From positions 979,282 through 1,043,281 of the forward strand of contig NZ_JMIT01000002.1 of NCBI RefSeq assembly GCF_000731675.1: a stretch of 64,000 nt of DNA, in the 5' to 3' direction. The notes beneath the pieces were generated by a model. It saw nothing but the letters and a program-made list of their open reading frames with translations, had not been told where the DNA came from and searched no databases. The stretch comes from Pseudomonas capeferrum. GTDB taxonomy: Bacteria > Pseudomonadota > Gammaproteobacteria > Pseudomonadales > Pseudomonadaceae. This document shows positions 41,980 through 51,460 of the stretch, piece after piece. A program made the position numbers and the translations under genes. Each line of letters begins with the position of its first letter. Within the stretch, counting starts at the first letter, position 1.

Positions 41980-43080
41980 ATGGGTTTCAATTGCGGCATC
42001 GTCGGCCTGCCCAACGTCGGCAAGTCCACCCTGTTCAACGCCTTGACCAAGTCCGGCATCGCGGCGGAGAACTTCCCTTTCTGCACCATCGAGCCGAACA
42101 GCGGCATCGTGCCGATGCCCGACGCGCGTCTGGCTGCCCTGGCAGAGATCGTCAAGCCTAACCGCATCCTGCCGACCACCATGGAATTCGTCGACATCGC
42201 CGGCCTGGTGGCAGGCGCATCGAAAGGTGAAGGCCTGGGCAACAAGTTCCTCGCCAACATCCGCGAGACCGACGCCATCGCCCACGTGGTGCGCTGCTTC
42301 GAAGACGAGAACGTGATCCACGTTTCCAACAGCGTCGACCCCAAGCGTGACATCGAGATCATCGACCTCGAACTGATCTTCGCCGACCTCGACAGCTGCG
42401 AGAAGCAACTGCAGAAGGTTGCCCGCAACGCCAAGGGTGGCGACAAGGAAGCCCTGGCGCAAAAGGCCATCCTGGAAAAGCTGATCCCGCACTTCACCGA
42501 AGGCAAGCCTGCACGCAGCCTGATGAAGCACATGGCTGACGACGAGAAGGCCGTCATCCGTGGCTTCCACCTGCTGACCAGCAAGCCGGTGATGTACATC
42601 GCCAACGTCGCTGAAGACGGCTTCGACAACAACCCGCACCTGGACGTGGTCAAGGCCATCGCCGAGGAAGAAGGCGCGGTCGTGGTACCGGTGTGCAACA
42701 AGATCGAAGCCGAAATCGCCGAGCTGGACGACGGTGAAGAGAAGGACATGTTCCTCGAGGCCCTGGGCCTGGAAGAGCCTGGCCTGAACCGCGTGATCCG
42801 CGCCGGTTACGAGCTGCTGAACCTGCAGACCTACTTCACTGCCGGCGTGCAGGAAGTACGCGCCTGGACCGTGCGCATTGGCGCCACCGCGCCACAGGCT
42901 GCTGGCGTGATCCACACCGACTTCGAAAAAGGCTTCATCCGCGCTGAAGTAGTGGCGTATGACGACTTCATCCAGTTCAAGGGTGAAAGTGGCGCCAAGG
43001 AAGCCGGCAAGTGGCGTTTGGAAGGTAAGGACTACATCGTCAAAGACGGCGATGTGATGCACTTCCGCTTCAACGTCTGA
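41980..43080 (+). CDS. ychF: redox-regulated ATPase/GTPase YchF
   Basis: A 366-residue Obg-family P-loop protein, ribosome-associated and known to prefer ATP. The G1 motif is GLPNVGKST (residues 9-17); FVDIAGLVAGASKGEGLGN follows (about 69-87); the C-terminal TGS domain ends FRFNV. A good Shine-Dalgarno lies upstream. It ends the rplY-pth-ychF unit at a hairpin. Confidence 0.97.
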   Translation: MGFNCGIVGLPNVGKSTLFNALTKSGIAAENFPFCTIEPNSGIVPMPDARLAALAEIVKPNRILPTTMEFVDIAGLVAGASKGEGLGNKFLANIRETDAIAHVVRCFEDENVIHVSNSVDPKRDIEIIDLELIFADLDSCEKQLQKVARNAKGGDKEALAQKAILEKLIPHFTEGKPARSLMKHMADDEKAVIRGFHLLTSKPVMYIANVAEDGFDNNPHLDVVKAIAEEEGAVVVPVCNKIEAEIAELDDGEEKDMFLEALGLEEPGLNRVIRAGYELLNLQTYFTAGVQEVRAWTVRIGATAPQAAGVIHTDFEKGFIRAEVVAYDDFIQFKGESGAKEAGKWRLEGKDYIVKDGDVMHFRFNV

Positions 43081-43103
43081 CGCTCAGCGTTTGCCTGTCA
43101 ACT

Positions 43104-43130
43104 AAAGCCTCCGTATGGGGGCTTTTGTGT
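43104..43130 (+). terminator. intrinsic terminator after ychF
   Basis: AAAGCC pairs with GGGCTTT around TCCGTATGG, with a T-rich tail (TTTTGTGTTT). It separates ychF from the convergent efflux operon. Confidence 0.75.
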
Positions 43131-43159
43131 TTCTGTTGTCCCGTTCGCCCCTATCCCCC

Positions 43160-44176
43160 TCAGTGCACCCACTGCCGCGCCCTGCGCCTGTCGATCCAGA
43201 TCAGCAAGACGCTGGCATACACCGAGACAGCCAAGAACAGCGCCATGCGCACCGCAAAGGCCCGGTACACGTCCTGCCCTGCCGCGCTGTCTTGCACCGA
43301 CTGCCCCAGCAGAATCAGCATCGTGGTCAGGCAACTGACCCAGTAAGCAGGGCCGTGCCGCGTCGCCACCGCCCGGTAGAGCCGCCGGGCCTGCCAGAGG
43401 GTGAACAGCAACACCCACAGAAAAAACATCCACAGGTGCACGAACAGGCTCAAGGCACTCCACAGCAGGATCGCCAGCAGCCCGGCTAGCAGGGTCGAAC
43501 CAATCAGCTCTCGGCTGGCATTGCGGGCATGGGTTTCGCCGGCCTGCTGGCCCAGGCTCACCGACTTCATGATCAGCGGCATGAATGCATCCGGGGCAAT
43601 CAGCGCCAGCAAGAACGCCGGCATGACGATCAGCGTGGCACGCAGCGCAACCCAACTGGCACGCGCGCTGGGGAGCGGTGGCGGGGACGGTTGCGCGGGG
43701 GCATCGACAGGTTCGGGAAACAGTACATGCGCCAGCGCCGTGCCCAGCGCCGCCAACAGCATGCCTTTGGCTAACGCCTCGACCACCGACAGCGCCAAGG
43801 TGAAATCATGGGTGCCGGCTGCGGCGATCATGGTCAGGCCGATCACCAGCAAGTTCGCCACCAGGCCATTGCCGCCCTTGAGCGCGTAACGCAGCACCAG
43901 AAACACCCCAACGCCGACCAACAGCACCCCACTCACCGGGGCATGGCGCAGCAGTGGAATCAGCAACAAGCCGCTGCCACAACTGAGCAGCACCAGCACC
44001 GCCAACGCCGGTGCCGCGCGCAACGGCAGCGGCTGGCTGCGGGTGGCTAACAGCAGCACCGCAAACACCGGGGCCAGGATCGGCACGGGCAGGCCGATGC
44101 CGAAGCTGACCGCCAGGCACAGCGCCACGCCCCAGGCCAGGCGTAGCGCCCGCAGGCGCCGCCACTCAATAGGCAT
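43160..44176 (-). CDS. DUF2955 inner-membrane protein of a tripartite efflux system (FUSC-like)
   Basis: A 338-residue integral membrane protein with about ten predicted helices in two blocks, separated by a Pro-rich loop (PVDAPAQPSPPPLPSARAS, near residue 155). DUF2955 proteins are paired with HlyD-type adaptors and are related to fusaric-acid-resistance/aromatic-acid exporters. Its start overlaps the HlyD gene end by 11 bases, so it is the terminal gene of the efflux operon. The substrate is unknown. Confidence 0.87.
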   Translation of the reverse strand: MPIEWRRLRALRLAWGVALCLAVSFGIGLPVPILAPVFAVLLLATRSQPLPLRAAPALAVLVLLSCGSGLLLIPLLRHAPVSGVLLVGVGVFLVLRYALKGGNGLVANLLVIGLTMIAAAGTHDFTLALSVVEALAKGMLLAALGTALAHVLFPEPVDAPAQPSPPPLPSARASWVALRATLIVMPAFLLALIAPDAFMPLIMKSVSLGQQAGETHARNASRELIGSTLLAGLLAILLWSALSLFVHLWMFFLWVLLFTLWQARRLYRAVATRHGPAYWVSCLTTMLILLGQSVQDSAAGQDVYRAFAVRMALFLAVSVYASVLLIWIDRRRARQWVH

Positions 44177-45263
44177 ACGACAGCCAGCTCATCAGCCACA
44201 TGAACACGCGGCCCAGCACGTTCAGCGGGTTGCCCTCGCTGGGCAGCGCCATGACTTCGGCCTGGCCGCCGACCCGCAACCCGGTCTTGTCCTCCAGCTG
44301 GTCACGGTCCAGCTCGACGATCACCGGAAAACGCTGCGCCGAGCGCAGCCACTCGCGGCTGTTCTGCACGCTCGGCAGGGTACCCGGCGGGCTGCCCTGC
44401 CCCACGCTGACGCCATACCCAATGCTGCGTATGCGCCCCTTCAGCACGACCCCCGGCAGTGCATCGAGCACCACCAGCACCGCTGTGCCGGAGCGCAGGC
44501 GGCCGAGGTTGTTTTCGGTCATGTCGGCGCTGATCCACACGTCATGGATCGCGATCAGGGTCATCATCGGGCTGCCGGCCGCCACATAATGGCCAACGTC
44601 TGTGCGCAGGTCAGTGATCAAACCGTTGGCATCGGCGCGCACCACGGTGCGGGCCAGATCCAGGCGGGCCTTTTCAACATTCGCCGCAGCGCTGCGCAAC
44701 TGGGCGTTGTCTGCCTGTGAACCGCCCTGCTGTTCACGTGCCCGCTCGACTTCGGCACGGGCCGCCGCCACCTGGCTGATGGCTTGGTCGCGCGTGGCCT
44801 GGGCCCCTTCCAGGCGGCGCACCGACACCGTGCCTGGGTCTTCCTCGATCAGCCGCTTGAGCCGCTCGGCATCCTGGCGCGCCTTGCGCTCGTTGGCCTG
44901 GGCCGCCAGCAACGCCGCCTTGGCCGAATCGATGCCGGCGGTGTTGGCGCCGATCTGCCTGCGCACGGTATCAAGGTCGGCCTCGGCGCGAGCCAGCGCA
45001 ATGCGGTATTGCGCCGGGTCCAGCTCGAACAGCACCGCGCCTTGGCGTACCTCCTGATTGTTGCCCACGGCCACACGCTTCACCGGGCCAGCCACCTCGG
45101 CGCTCACCGGCACCACATAGGCTTGCAGGCGGGCCTGCTGGGTGTAAGGCGTGAAACGGTCTGCCAGCAAGTACCAGAGCAGGCTTATGGCAATCAGCAG
45201 CAATACCCAGCGCATGCCACGATCAGGCGCTTGCGGGGGCGGTGTTTGCGGGGCGTCGCTCAT
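44166..45263 (-). CDS. HlyD/EmrA-type periplasmic adaptor protein
   Basis: A 365-residue membrane-fusion protein. A single N-terminal helix (about residues 18-35) is followed by the biotinyl-lipoyl barrel half (AYVVPVSAEVAGPVKRVAVGNNQEVRQGAVLFELD, here read in parts), a long coiled coil (about 95-200) and the second barrel half (VRADANGLITDLRTDVGHYV). It would bridge the DUF2955 protein and the outer-membrane factor. The gene overlaps the NodT gene stop by 4 bases (ATGA). Confidence 0.92.
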   Translation of the reverse strand: MSDAPQTPPPQAPDRGMRWVLLLIAISLLWYLLADRFTPYTQQARLQAYVVPVSAEVAGPVKRVAVGNNQEVRQGAVLFELDPAQYRIALARAEADLDTVRRQIGANTAGIDSAKAALLAAQANERKARQDAERLKRLIEEDPGTVSVRRLEGAQATRDQAISQVAAARAEVERAREQQGGSQADNAQLRSAAANVEKARLDLARTVVRADANGLITDLRTDVGHYVAAGSPMMTLIAIHDVWISADMTENNLGRLRSGTAVLVVLDALPGVVLKGRIRSIGYGVSVGQGSPPGTLPSVQNSREWLRSAQRFPVIVELDRDQLEDKTGLRVGGQAEVMALPSEGNPLNVLGRVFMWLMSWLSYAY

Positions 45264-46780
45264 TTCGGTTCACCGGGTTGCTGTGCGGTAGGGGCTGGCG
45301 CGTCCAGCAGGTCTCCCCAATCGGTGCGTTGCTGCATCTGTCGACGCGTGGCCGGGTCGACCGCTGCACGGCCTGGCTGCCAACCGCCGCCCAGGGCCTT
45401 GTACAAGGTCACCACGCTGCTGACGGCATTGCCGCGGCTGACCAGGTAACCGTCTTGTTGCTGCAGCAGCAGTTGCTGGGCATCGAGCACCCGCTGGAAG
45501 TCGGCAAAGCCTTCGCGGTATTGTGAGGTGGCCAGGCTCAGCGAGCGCTGCGCGGCTTGCGAGGCCTGGTCGCGAATACCCGCGCTCTGCAACGAGCGCA
45601 CCAGGCCGCTGGCTGCATCGTCGGCCTCGCGGGCGGCTTCGCGCACGCCCTGCTGATACAGCTCGATCAGTTGCTGCAAGCGGGCATCCTCCACGCGCAC
45701 GGCGTTCTTGCGCCGGCCATAGTCGAACGGGTTCCAGATCAGGCCTGGGCCAGCGGCGAGGTCGAAACTGTCGGGCAGGTGGCTGGCCGTCACGAAGCTC
45801 CAGCCGATGCTGCCCAGCAGGCTCAGCTGTGGATAAAGGTCCGCTTCGGCCACGCCCACCAGCGCCGACTGCGCCGCGACGGCCTGCTCGGCGGCACGGA
45901 TGTCCGGGCGTCGCAGCAACAAACGGGCGGGAACGTCTTGCAACAGTGCCCGGTCTGGCAGTGGTAACTGCCCGTAACGAGGTTGCAACTCCGGCAGCGG
46001 CCCCGGTGGCCGCCCAAGCAGCGAACACAACACGTTGCGCAGGGCATTGAGTTGGTTTTCGAACTCGGGGATGGTCGCCTGCGTCGCCAGGTACTGGGTG
46101 CGTGCCTGCTGCCAGTCGAGCTCATCATGCTCGCCATGGCGGAACAACCGCTCGGTGATCTCCAGGCTGCGCGCCTGGCGCTTGGCGTTTTCCTCGGAAA
46201 TGGCCAGCCGCGCCTCGGCGGTACGCAAGGCAAAATAGGTGTCGGCCACCTGTGCACGCAACAACAGCATGGCATCGGCGTAGTTGGCCTCGGAGGCAAA
46301 GTACAGGGCATCGGCCGCCTCGATGGCACGGCTGAAGCGCCCCCAGAAGTCGATCTCCCAACCAATGTCGAAGCCCACGCTGGACTGCCAGAACACCGAA
46401 TCACGAGCGTTGGCGGTACCGGACTGGTCCTGCTTGAGGTAGAGGCTTTGCGCGCGCAACTGCTGCAGTTGTGGATAACGCCCGGTCTGCACGATGGCCA
46501 GTTGCGCACGTGCCTCGGCGACGCGCAGCCCAGCCACGCGCAGGTTGGTGTTGTGCGCATCGGCTTGGGCGATCAGGGCATCCAGTGACGGGTCGGCGAA
46601 CACCGCCCACCACTGGCGAAAATCCGGCGCCGCGGCGCTACGGCTGGCCTGCTCCAGCAGCGGGGTGCTCCAGGTGTCCAGCCAGGGCGATTGCGCCGGC
46701 GGGTAGTCCGGACCGACCTGCGTACAGCCTGCCAGCAAAGCCACCAGGCCCAGTGCGCGGCGCCAGCGAGGTCCGGGCAT
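45260..46780 (-). CDS. NodT-family outer-membrane factor of efflux system
   Basis: A 506-residue lipoprotein (lipobox LLAGC, C19) with two copies of the outer-membrane efflux (OEP) repeat forming a TolC-like barrel and periplasmic tunnel. NodT-type features include GPDYPP near the N-terminus and LLLRRPDIRAAEQ (about 307-319). I start at the ATG at 46780; a longer open frame lies over the end of the AI-2E gene and looks non-coding. It is coupled to the HlyD gene downstream. Confidence 0.92.
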   Translation of the reverse strand: MPGPRWRRALGLVALLAGCTQVGPDYPPAQSPWLDTWSTPLLEQASRSAAAPDFRQWWAVFADPSLDALIAQADAHNTNLRVAGLRVAEARAQLAIVQTGRYPQLQQLRAQSLYLKQDQSGTANARDSVFWQSSVGFDIGWEIDFWGRFSRAIEAADALYFASEANYADAMLLLRAQVADTYFALRTAEARLAISEENAKRQARSLEITERLFRHGEHDELDWQQARTQYLATQATIPEFENQLNALRNVLCSLLGRPPGPLPELQPRYGQLPLPDRALLQDVPARLLLRRPDIRAAEQAVAAQSALVGVAEADLYPQLSLLGSIGWSFVTASHLPDSFDLAAGPGLIWNPFDYGRRKNAVRVEDARLQQLIELYQQGVREAAREADDAASGLVRSLQSAGIRDQASQAAQRSLSLATSQYREGFADFQRVLDAQQLLLQQQDGYLVSRGNAVSSVVTLYKALGGGWQPGRAAVDPATRRQMQQRTDWGDLLDAPAPTAQQPGEPK

Positions 46781-46793
46781 GCCAGGCCCCGGC

Positions 46794-47891
46794 TCAAGCC
46801 GACGGTTCGGCAGGGTCTTCCGGCACCTGCAACGCCACCCACTGCCAGAACAGCACATAGGTCACGCCCAGAATCACCGGGCCGATGAACAGGCCAATGA
46901 TGCCTTTGACCACCATGCCGCCCAGCGCACCGATCAGCACCACCGGCATCGGCACATCCACGCCGCGCCCCAGCAACAGCGGCTTGAGCACGTTGTCGGC
47001 AAGGCCGGCGACGAAGGTGTAGATGGCAAACACGATGGTCGCGACGGTGAAGCCTTCGGCATGGAATACATAGGCGATGACCGGTAGCGTGATCAGCGTG
47101 GCCGGCGCCTGGGCGATGCCCAGCATAAGGATGGCGATTGCCAGGATCCCCGCGCCCGGCACACCCTTGACCACAAAACCTACGCCTATCAGCAGCATCT
47201 GGATGAAGGCGATGCCGATCACACCCTGGGCGACGGCGCGAATGGTGGCGGTGCACAGCCTTGCAATGGGCTTGCCGCGCGACTCACCTGAAACCCGAAT
47301 GGCAATGCGCTGCGCCGCCACTTCGCCGCGCTCGCCGAAGGCCATGATCACCCCCGAGATGATGATCGCCGCGATGAACATCAAGAATGCACCCCCGGCA
47401 CTGGCAGCGGCGCCCAACAATACACGCCCGGCATCCTTGAGCTGCGGCATCACACTGTTGAGCACCCCGCTCAAGCTCTCGGAAGCCGCCAGCCACAAGG
47501 TATACACGCGCGGCCCGATCAGCGGCCAGGTGGCCACCGACTCCGAAGGCGTCGGCACGCTCCAGGCACCGCTTTTGAGCAGTGTCACCAAGCCGTCCAC
47601 CGACTCGCTGATCGACACCACCACCAGGTAGATCGGCACCAGCAACACCACCAGCACCAAAAGCACCACCAGCGTTGCCGCATAGCCGTCCTTGAGCCCC
47701 GTGCCGCGTTTGATGCGCTGGTGCAGCGGGTACAGGGTCACCGCCAGGATCACCGCCCACAGCATCAATTCCAGAAAGGGCTGAAACACCTGGAAGGCGA
47801 AGATCACCAGGGCAGCCACCAGGCCTGCCTTGATCAATACATCGAGCAGGCCCCGCGACAGGGCACTGTCCAGCTTGAAACTCGGCTGCAT
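46794..47891 (-). CDS. AI-2E family (UPF0118) permease
   Basis: A 365-residue polytopic membrane protein with about eight helices and the family's C-terminal GVDVPMPVVLIGALGGMVVKG (about 318-338). Known members include AI-2 exporter TqsA and Na+/H+ antiporters, so its substrate cannot be assigned. It lies 13 bases before the NodT gene and 39 after the CPA2 antiporter gene on the same strand, consistent with one operon. Confidence 0.88.
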   Translation of the reverse strand: MQPSFKLDSALSRGLLDVLIKAGLVAALVIFAFQVFQPFLELMLWAVILAVTLYPLHQRIKRGTGLKDGYAATLVVLLVLVVLLVPIYLVVVSISESVDGLVTLLKSGAWSVPTPSESVATWPLIGPRVYTLWLAASESLSGVLNSVMPQLKDAGRVLLGAAASAGGAFLMFIAAIIISGVIMAFGERGEVAAQRIAIRVSGESRGKPIARLCTATIRAVAQGVIGIAFIQMLLIGVGFVVKGVPGAGILAIAILMLGIAQAPATLITLPVIAYVFHAEGFTVATIVFAIYTFVAGLADNVLKPLLLGRGVDVPMPVVLIGALGGMVVKGIIGLFIGPVILGVTYVLFWQWVALQVPEDPAEPSA

Positions 47892-47930
47892 GCTTCACCT
47901 CCGCACATTCATTTTGCCAACGGGTGCAGT

Positions 47931-49127
47931 TCAGTGGTCGGTTTGACGCTCAGGCGGGGACGCCTCAGCGTCGCTCAACTGCCGTGTCAGGCCCATCATC
48001 ACCAGCGGTACCACGGCCATCGACAAGGTGATGGCCAGCACCAGCAGGTCGTGAACCTGCTGCTCCAATACCTGGTGCTCACGCGCCAGTTTGAACACCA
48101 CGAAAGCAAACTCGCCGCCCGACGCCAGCACCACGCCCAGGCACAGCGCCTGGGCGCGGTTCAACCCGCCGGCCCTGCGGCCCAGGGCAACCAACAGTGG
48201 CAGCTTGATGCCCACCAGCAGCAGCGTGAGCCCAAGCACGGCCAAGGGCATGCCGAACAACAGGCGCAAGTCTGCGCTCATGCCCACGCCGACAAAGAAC
48301 AGCCCGAGCAGCAACCCTTTGAGCGGCTCGATCTGGGTTTCCAGTTCGTGGCGAAACGGCGACTCGGCCATCAATACGCCGGCCAGGAATGCGCCAAGGG
48401 CCATCGATATGCCTACATGCTCCATCACCCAGGCGGTGCCCAACACCACCAGCAACGCAGTAGCCGTGGACAGCTCCGGCAACCCGGAGCCGACTGTCCA
48501 TTTGAAAATCGGGGTCATCAAGTAGCGGCCGCCGATAATGATCACGCCGATGCCGAGCGCCACGGCCAGCAGCGGCCAGTTGCCTTCATCTGCATGGCTG
48601 ACATCACCGCCAAGCAAGGGCACTACGGCAATCAGGGGGATGGCGGCGATGTCCTGGAATAGCAGAATCGCCACAGCCAGTCGGCCGTGGGGCTTGCCCA
48701 GGTCCTTGCGCTCGGCGAGCACCTGCAAGCCGAACGCCGTTGATGACAGCGCAAGCCCCAGCCCCAGCACGATGGCCGCCGGCTTCGACTGGCCAAATAC
48801 CCCATAGGCGAGCAGGCCAAGTGCGGCGGCGGTCAGCCCGACCTGCAGCGAGCCGATGCCGAAAAGGGCGCGGCGCATGGTCCACAGGCGGCGGGGCGAG
48901 AGCTCAAGGCCGATCACGAACAGCAGCATCACCACGCCCATCTCCGACAGGCGGGCGACGTTGTCCGGGTTGCCCAGCAAGCCGAGCACCGAGGGGCCGA
49001 TCAGGATGCCGGCCAGCAGATAGCCAGGCACTGCCCCCAGTTTCAAACGTTGCGCCAGTGGCACCAGAAGCACCACGGCCAGCAGGAACACCACCGTCGC
49101 CTGCAGCAGGCTGCCGTCATGTGGCAT
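47931..49127 (-). CDS. CPA2-family cation:proton antiporter, short form without regulatory domain
   Basis: A 398-residue transporter with about 12-13 helices of the Na+/H+ exchanger (PF00999) domain. The KefB/KefC-like segment FVIGLELSPRRLW (about 70-82) and the LFQDIAAIPLI motif (about 156-166) are present. It ends directly after the membrane domain and lacks the RCK (TrkA-N) NAD-binding domain that KefB/C carry. It therefore probably lacks nucleotide or glutathione gating. Preceded by ppk2 (36 bases away). Confidence 0.9.
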   Translation of the reverse strand: MPHDGSLLQATVVFLLAVVLLVPLAQRLKLGAVPGYLLAGILIGPSVLGLLGNPDNVARLSEMGVVMLLFVIGLELSPRRLWTMRRALFGIGSLQVGLTAAALGLLAYGVFGQSKPAAIVLGLGLALSSTAFGLQVLAERKDLGKPHGRLAVAILLFQDIAAIPLIAVVPLLGGDVSHADEGNWPLLAVALGIGVIIIGGRYLMTPIFKWTVGSGLPELSTATALLVVLGTAWVMEHVGISMALGAFLAGVLMAESPFRHELETQIEPLKGLLLGLFFVGVGMSADLRLLFGMPLAVLGLTLLLVGIKLPLLVALGRRAGGLNRAQALCLGVVLASGGEFAFVVFKLAREHQVLEQQVHDLLVLAITLSMAVVPLVMMGLTRQLSDAEASPPERQTDH

Positions 49128-49163
49128 AGGATTTCATCCTTTAGGCTCCCCGCAAGGAGGGGG

Positions 49164-49982
49164 TCAGAAGCGCTCTTCAACCACCTTGAACGGGTAGGCC
49201 ACCGCCTTGTACTTGCCGACCTTGCCGCGCTTGGGCAACTTCACGACCTGGTCGCGGGTGATGTCCTTGTAGGGAATGCGAGTGAGCAGGTGGCTGATGA
49301 TGTTCAGCCGCGCCCGCCGCTTGTCGTTGGAATGGGCCATGAACCAGGGTGCCCAGGAGGAATCCGAGGCGGCGAACATCGCGTCGCGCGCCTTGGTGTA
49401 ATCATCCCAGCGGCTATACGACTTCAGGTCCATGGGTGACAGCTTCCACAGCTTGCGCCCATCGCTGATGCGGTCCTGCAGGCGGCGGGTCTGCTCTTCG
49501 GCGCTCACTTCCAGCCAGTACTTGATCAGGATGATCCCCGACTCGACCATCATCTTCTCGAACAGCGGCACCACCATGAGGAACTTGTCGGCTTGTTCAT
49601 CGCTGCAAAAGCCCATCACCCGCTCGACGCCGGCGCGGTTGTACCAACTGCGATCGAAGATCACCACTTCGCCCGCAGCGGGCAGATGGCCCAGGTAGCG
49701 TTGCACGTACATCTGCGACTTTTCCCGCTCGGTAGGTGCCGGCAGCGCCACCACACGGAACACTCGCGGGCTGACACGCTCGGTGAGGGCCTTGATGGTC
49801 CCACCCTTGCCCGCGCCGTCCCGGCCTTCAAAGACGATGCACACCTTCAGGCCCTTGGCCACGACCCATTCCTGCAGCTTCACCAACTCGACGTGAAGTT
49901 GCTTGAGTGCCTTCTCGTAGGCCTTGCCGCCCAACTTTTCCGGCTGTGCCTGTGGGGTCTTCTTCCTGGCTGACTTCGACAT
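49164..49982 (-). CDS. ppk2: polyphosphate kinase 2
   Basis: A 272-residue PPK2-family enzyme (single-domain, class I-like length) that transfers phosphate between polyphosphate and nucleoside diphosphates. The P-loop is GRDGAGKGG (residues 53-61); the second site IFDRSWYNRAGVE lies about 108-120; the lid RRLQDRISDGRKLWKLS is about 178-194. A lysine-rich N-terminus precedes it. It is the first gene of a same-strand run with the transporter genes, possibly only by proximity. Confidence 0.95.
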   Translation of the reverse strand: MSKSARKKTPQAQPEKLGGKAYEKALKQLHVELVKLQEWVVAKGLKVCIVFEGRDGAGKGGTIKALTERVSPRVFRVVALPAPTEREKSQMYVQRYLGHLPAAGEVVIFDRSWYNRAGVERVMGFCSDEQADKFLMVVPLFEKMMVESGIILIKYWLEVSAEEQTRRLQDRISDGRKLWKLSPMDLKSYSRWDDYTKARDAMFAASDSSWAPWFMAHSNDKRRARLNIISHLLTRIPYKDITRDQVVKLPKRGKVGKYKAVAYPFKVVEERF

Positions 49983-50094
49983 GGGGCGCTCCCGGCGGCG
50001 AATGAAGGTTCAGTATGGTCGATCCACGGGGGTTTGCCGCTTCGCTTGCTACCACAGCACCGCCCCCCTTTGGAGAGGGCGGACAATGGCCGGG

Positions 50095-50715
50095 TTATTT
50101 GGCCAGCTTGTTGTAACTGGTCATCAGGTTGCGGTAGTCGGGAATGTGGTTGGCGAACAACGTCCCCAGCCCTTCAACGTCGTTGCGCCAGTCGCGGTGC
50201 AGCTCGCAGGCCACACCGAACCAGGTCATCAGTTGCGCCCCGGCGGCCTCCATGCGGCGCCATGCCGAATCGCGGGTCAACTCGTTGAAGGTGCCAGAGG
50301 CGTCGGTGACGACGAAGACCTCGAAGCCCTCCTCAAGGGCCGACAGTGCCGGGAACGCCACGCACACTTCGGTCACCACACCAGCGATCAGCAGTTGCTT
50401 CTTGCCCGTGGCCTTGACGGCCTTGACGAAGTCTTCGTTGTCCCAGGCGTTGATGTTACCGGGGCGGGCAATGTAGGGGGCGTCGGGGAACTGCTCTTTG
50501 AGCTCGGGGACCAGCGGGCCATTGGGGCCGGTTTCGAAGCTGGTGGTGAGGATGGTCGGCAGCTTGAAGTACTTGGCCAGGTCCGACAGGGCCAGAACGT
50601 TGTTCTTGAAACGGTCCGGGTCGATATCCCGTACCAGCGAAAGCAGGCCGGTCTGGTGATCGACCAGCAGGACTGCGACGTTGTTCTTGTCCAGACGCGT
50701 GTATTGGAAGGCCAT
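50095..50715 (-). CDS. YcaC-like isochorismatase-family hydrolase
   Basis: A 206-residue cysteine hydrolase of the isochorismatase-like superfamily, closest to YcaC. The catalytic set is in place: D19 (LVDHQTG), R84 (YIARPGNINAW) and C118 (VVTEVCVAF). YcaC homologues form octamers and their substrate is unresolved. The gene is transcribed leftward from a region containing a perfect 16-bp inverted repeat. AAGGAGC precedes the ATG. Confidence 0.92.
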   Translation of the reverse strand: MAFQYTRLDKNNVAVLLVDHQTGLLSLVRDIDPDRFKNNVLALSDLAKYFKLPTILTTSFETGPNGPLVPELKEQFPDAPYIARPGNINAWDNEDFVKAVKATGKKQLLIAGVVTEVCVAFPALSALEEGFEVFVVTDASGTFNELTRDSAWRRMEAAGAQLMTWFGVACELHRDWRNDVEGLGTLFANHIPDYRNLMTSYNKLAK

Positions 50716-50801
50716 GGTGGAGCTCCTTGCATCAGCGGATAGGGAGTATCAGCGTAGGCAAGGATGAGCGACTGCGGTAACCGTCAGTCGGGTCCGTTCT
50801 T

Positions 50802-50837
50802 GAGATCGAGCGCCGCCCACGCGGCGCTCGATCTCAT
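50802..50837. repeat. perfect 16-bp inverted repeat with 4-base loop
   Basis: TGAGATCGAGCGCCGC and GCGGCGCTCGATCTCA flank CCAC. It lies in the 263-base divergent region between the YcaC-like gene (minus, start 50715) and the NTF2-like gene (plus, start 50979), so it is not at the 3' end of either. No T-run follows. It may be an operator, a cruciform or RNA hairpin, or a mis-placed terminator. Confidence 0.7.
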
Positions 50838-50978
50838 AGGCGCCAAAACAGCCAAGGCGAGCCCCCACCGCTCACTTCACAATTTCCTGAACTGATTATT
50901 TGCCCCCAGCGATTTTTCCCCTCGCCCACCGCCACCAGAATCGCTCACCACAATCACAAAAACCGTGAGGCCACTCCC

Positions 50979-51368
50979 GTGGACCAGACACTCCAGGTAC
51001 GGCAGGCCGCCGCCGACCTCGTCGATGCCTTTGCCAGCAACGACACCGCTCGCTACTTCGCCTGCTTCAGCGAAGACGCCACCTTCCTCTTCCACACCTT
51101 GGCCCAGCCGCTGTTGTCGCGCCGCGACTATGAAGACCTCTGGGCCCAGTGGCAGGCCGAAGGCTTCGCCGTGCTGGCGTGTGAATCGGGCAATGCCCAG
51201 GTGAGCCTGCAAGGCGACGTGGCGATCTTCATGCACGATGTGGCCACGCATATCCGTATCGCCGGTGACGAACACCAGCTGGCTGAACGCGAGACCATCG
51301 TGTTCCGCCGCCACGGCGAACGCTGGCTGGCCTGCCATGAGCACCTGTCGGTCGTCACCACCGCCTGA
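50979..51368 (+). CDS. NTF2-like/SnoaL-type small protein
   Basis: A 129-residue protein with the cone-shaped NTF2-like fold pattern: an N-terminal helix (VRQAAADLVDAFASNDTARY), FSEDATFLFHT, and curved strands ending FRRHGERWLACHEHLS. Such domains serve as small enzymes or ligand binders. It begins at a GTG at 50979 with GAGG at the right distance. It is followed by the NCS1 permease gene after 92 bases and may share its transcript. Substrate is unknown. Confidence 0.82.
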   Translation: MDQTLQVRQAAADLVDAFASNDTARYFACFSEDATFLFHTLAQPLLSRRDYEDLWAQWQAEGFAVLACESGNAQVSLQGDVAIFMHDVATHIRIAGDEHQLAERETIVFRRHGERWLACHEHLSVVTTA

Positions 51369-51460
51369 ACCTTCTTTTGCGGCCTTGCCGCTCTGCCATC
51401 GCACCCACAATAAGGCCCGCGCACCGCGCCGGCCGACAACAACCGCGCTGGAGCATCACC

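Noticed and set aside
41164..43062. 632-codon minus-strand frame over rplY, pth and ychF
   Set aside because: The opposite strand encodes three unmistakable housekeeping proteins; the frame is a by-product of codon bias.
50877..51410. 177-codon minus-strand frame over the NTF2-like gene
   Set aside because: It is antisense to a protein with a clear fold and start site and has no ribosome site of its own.
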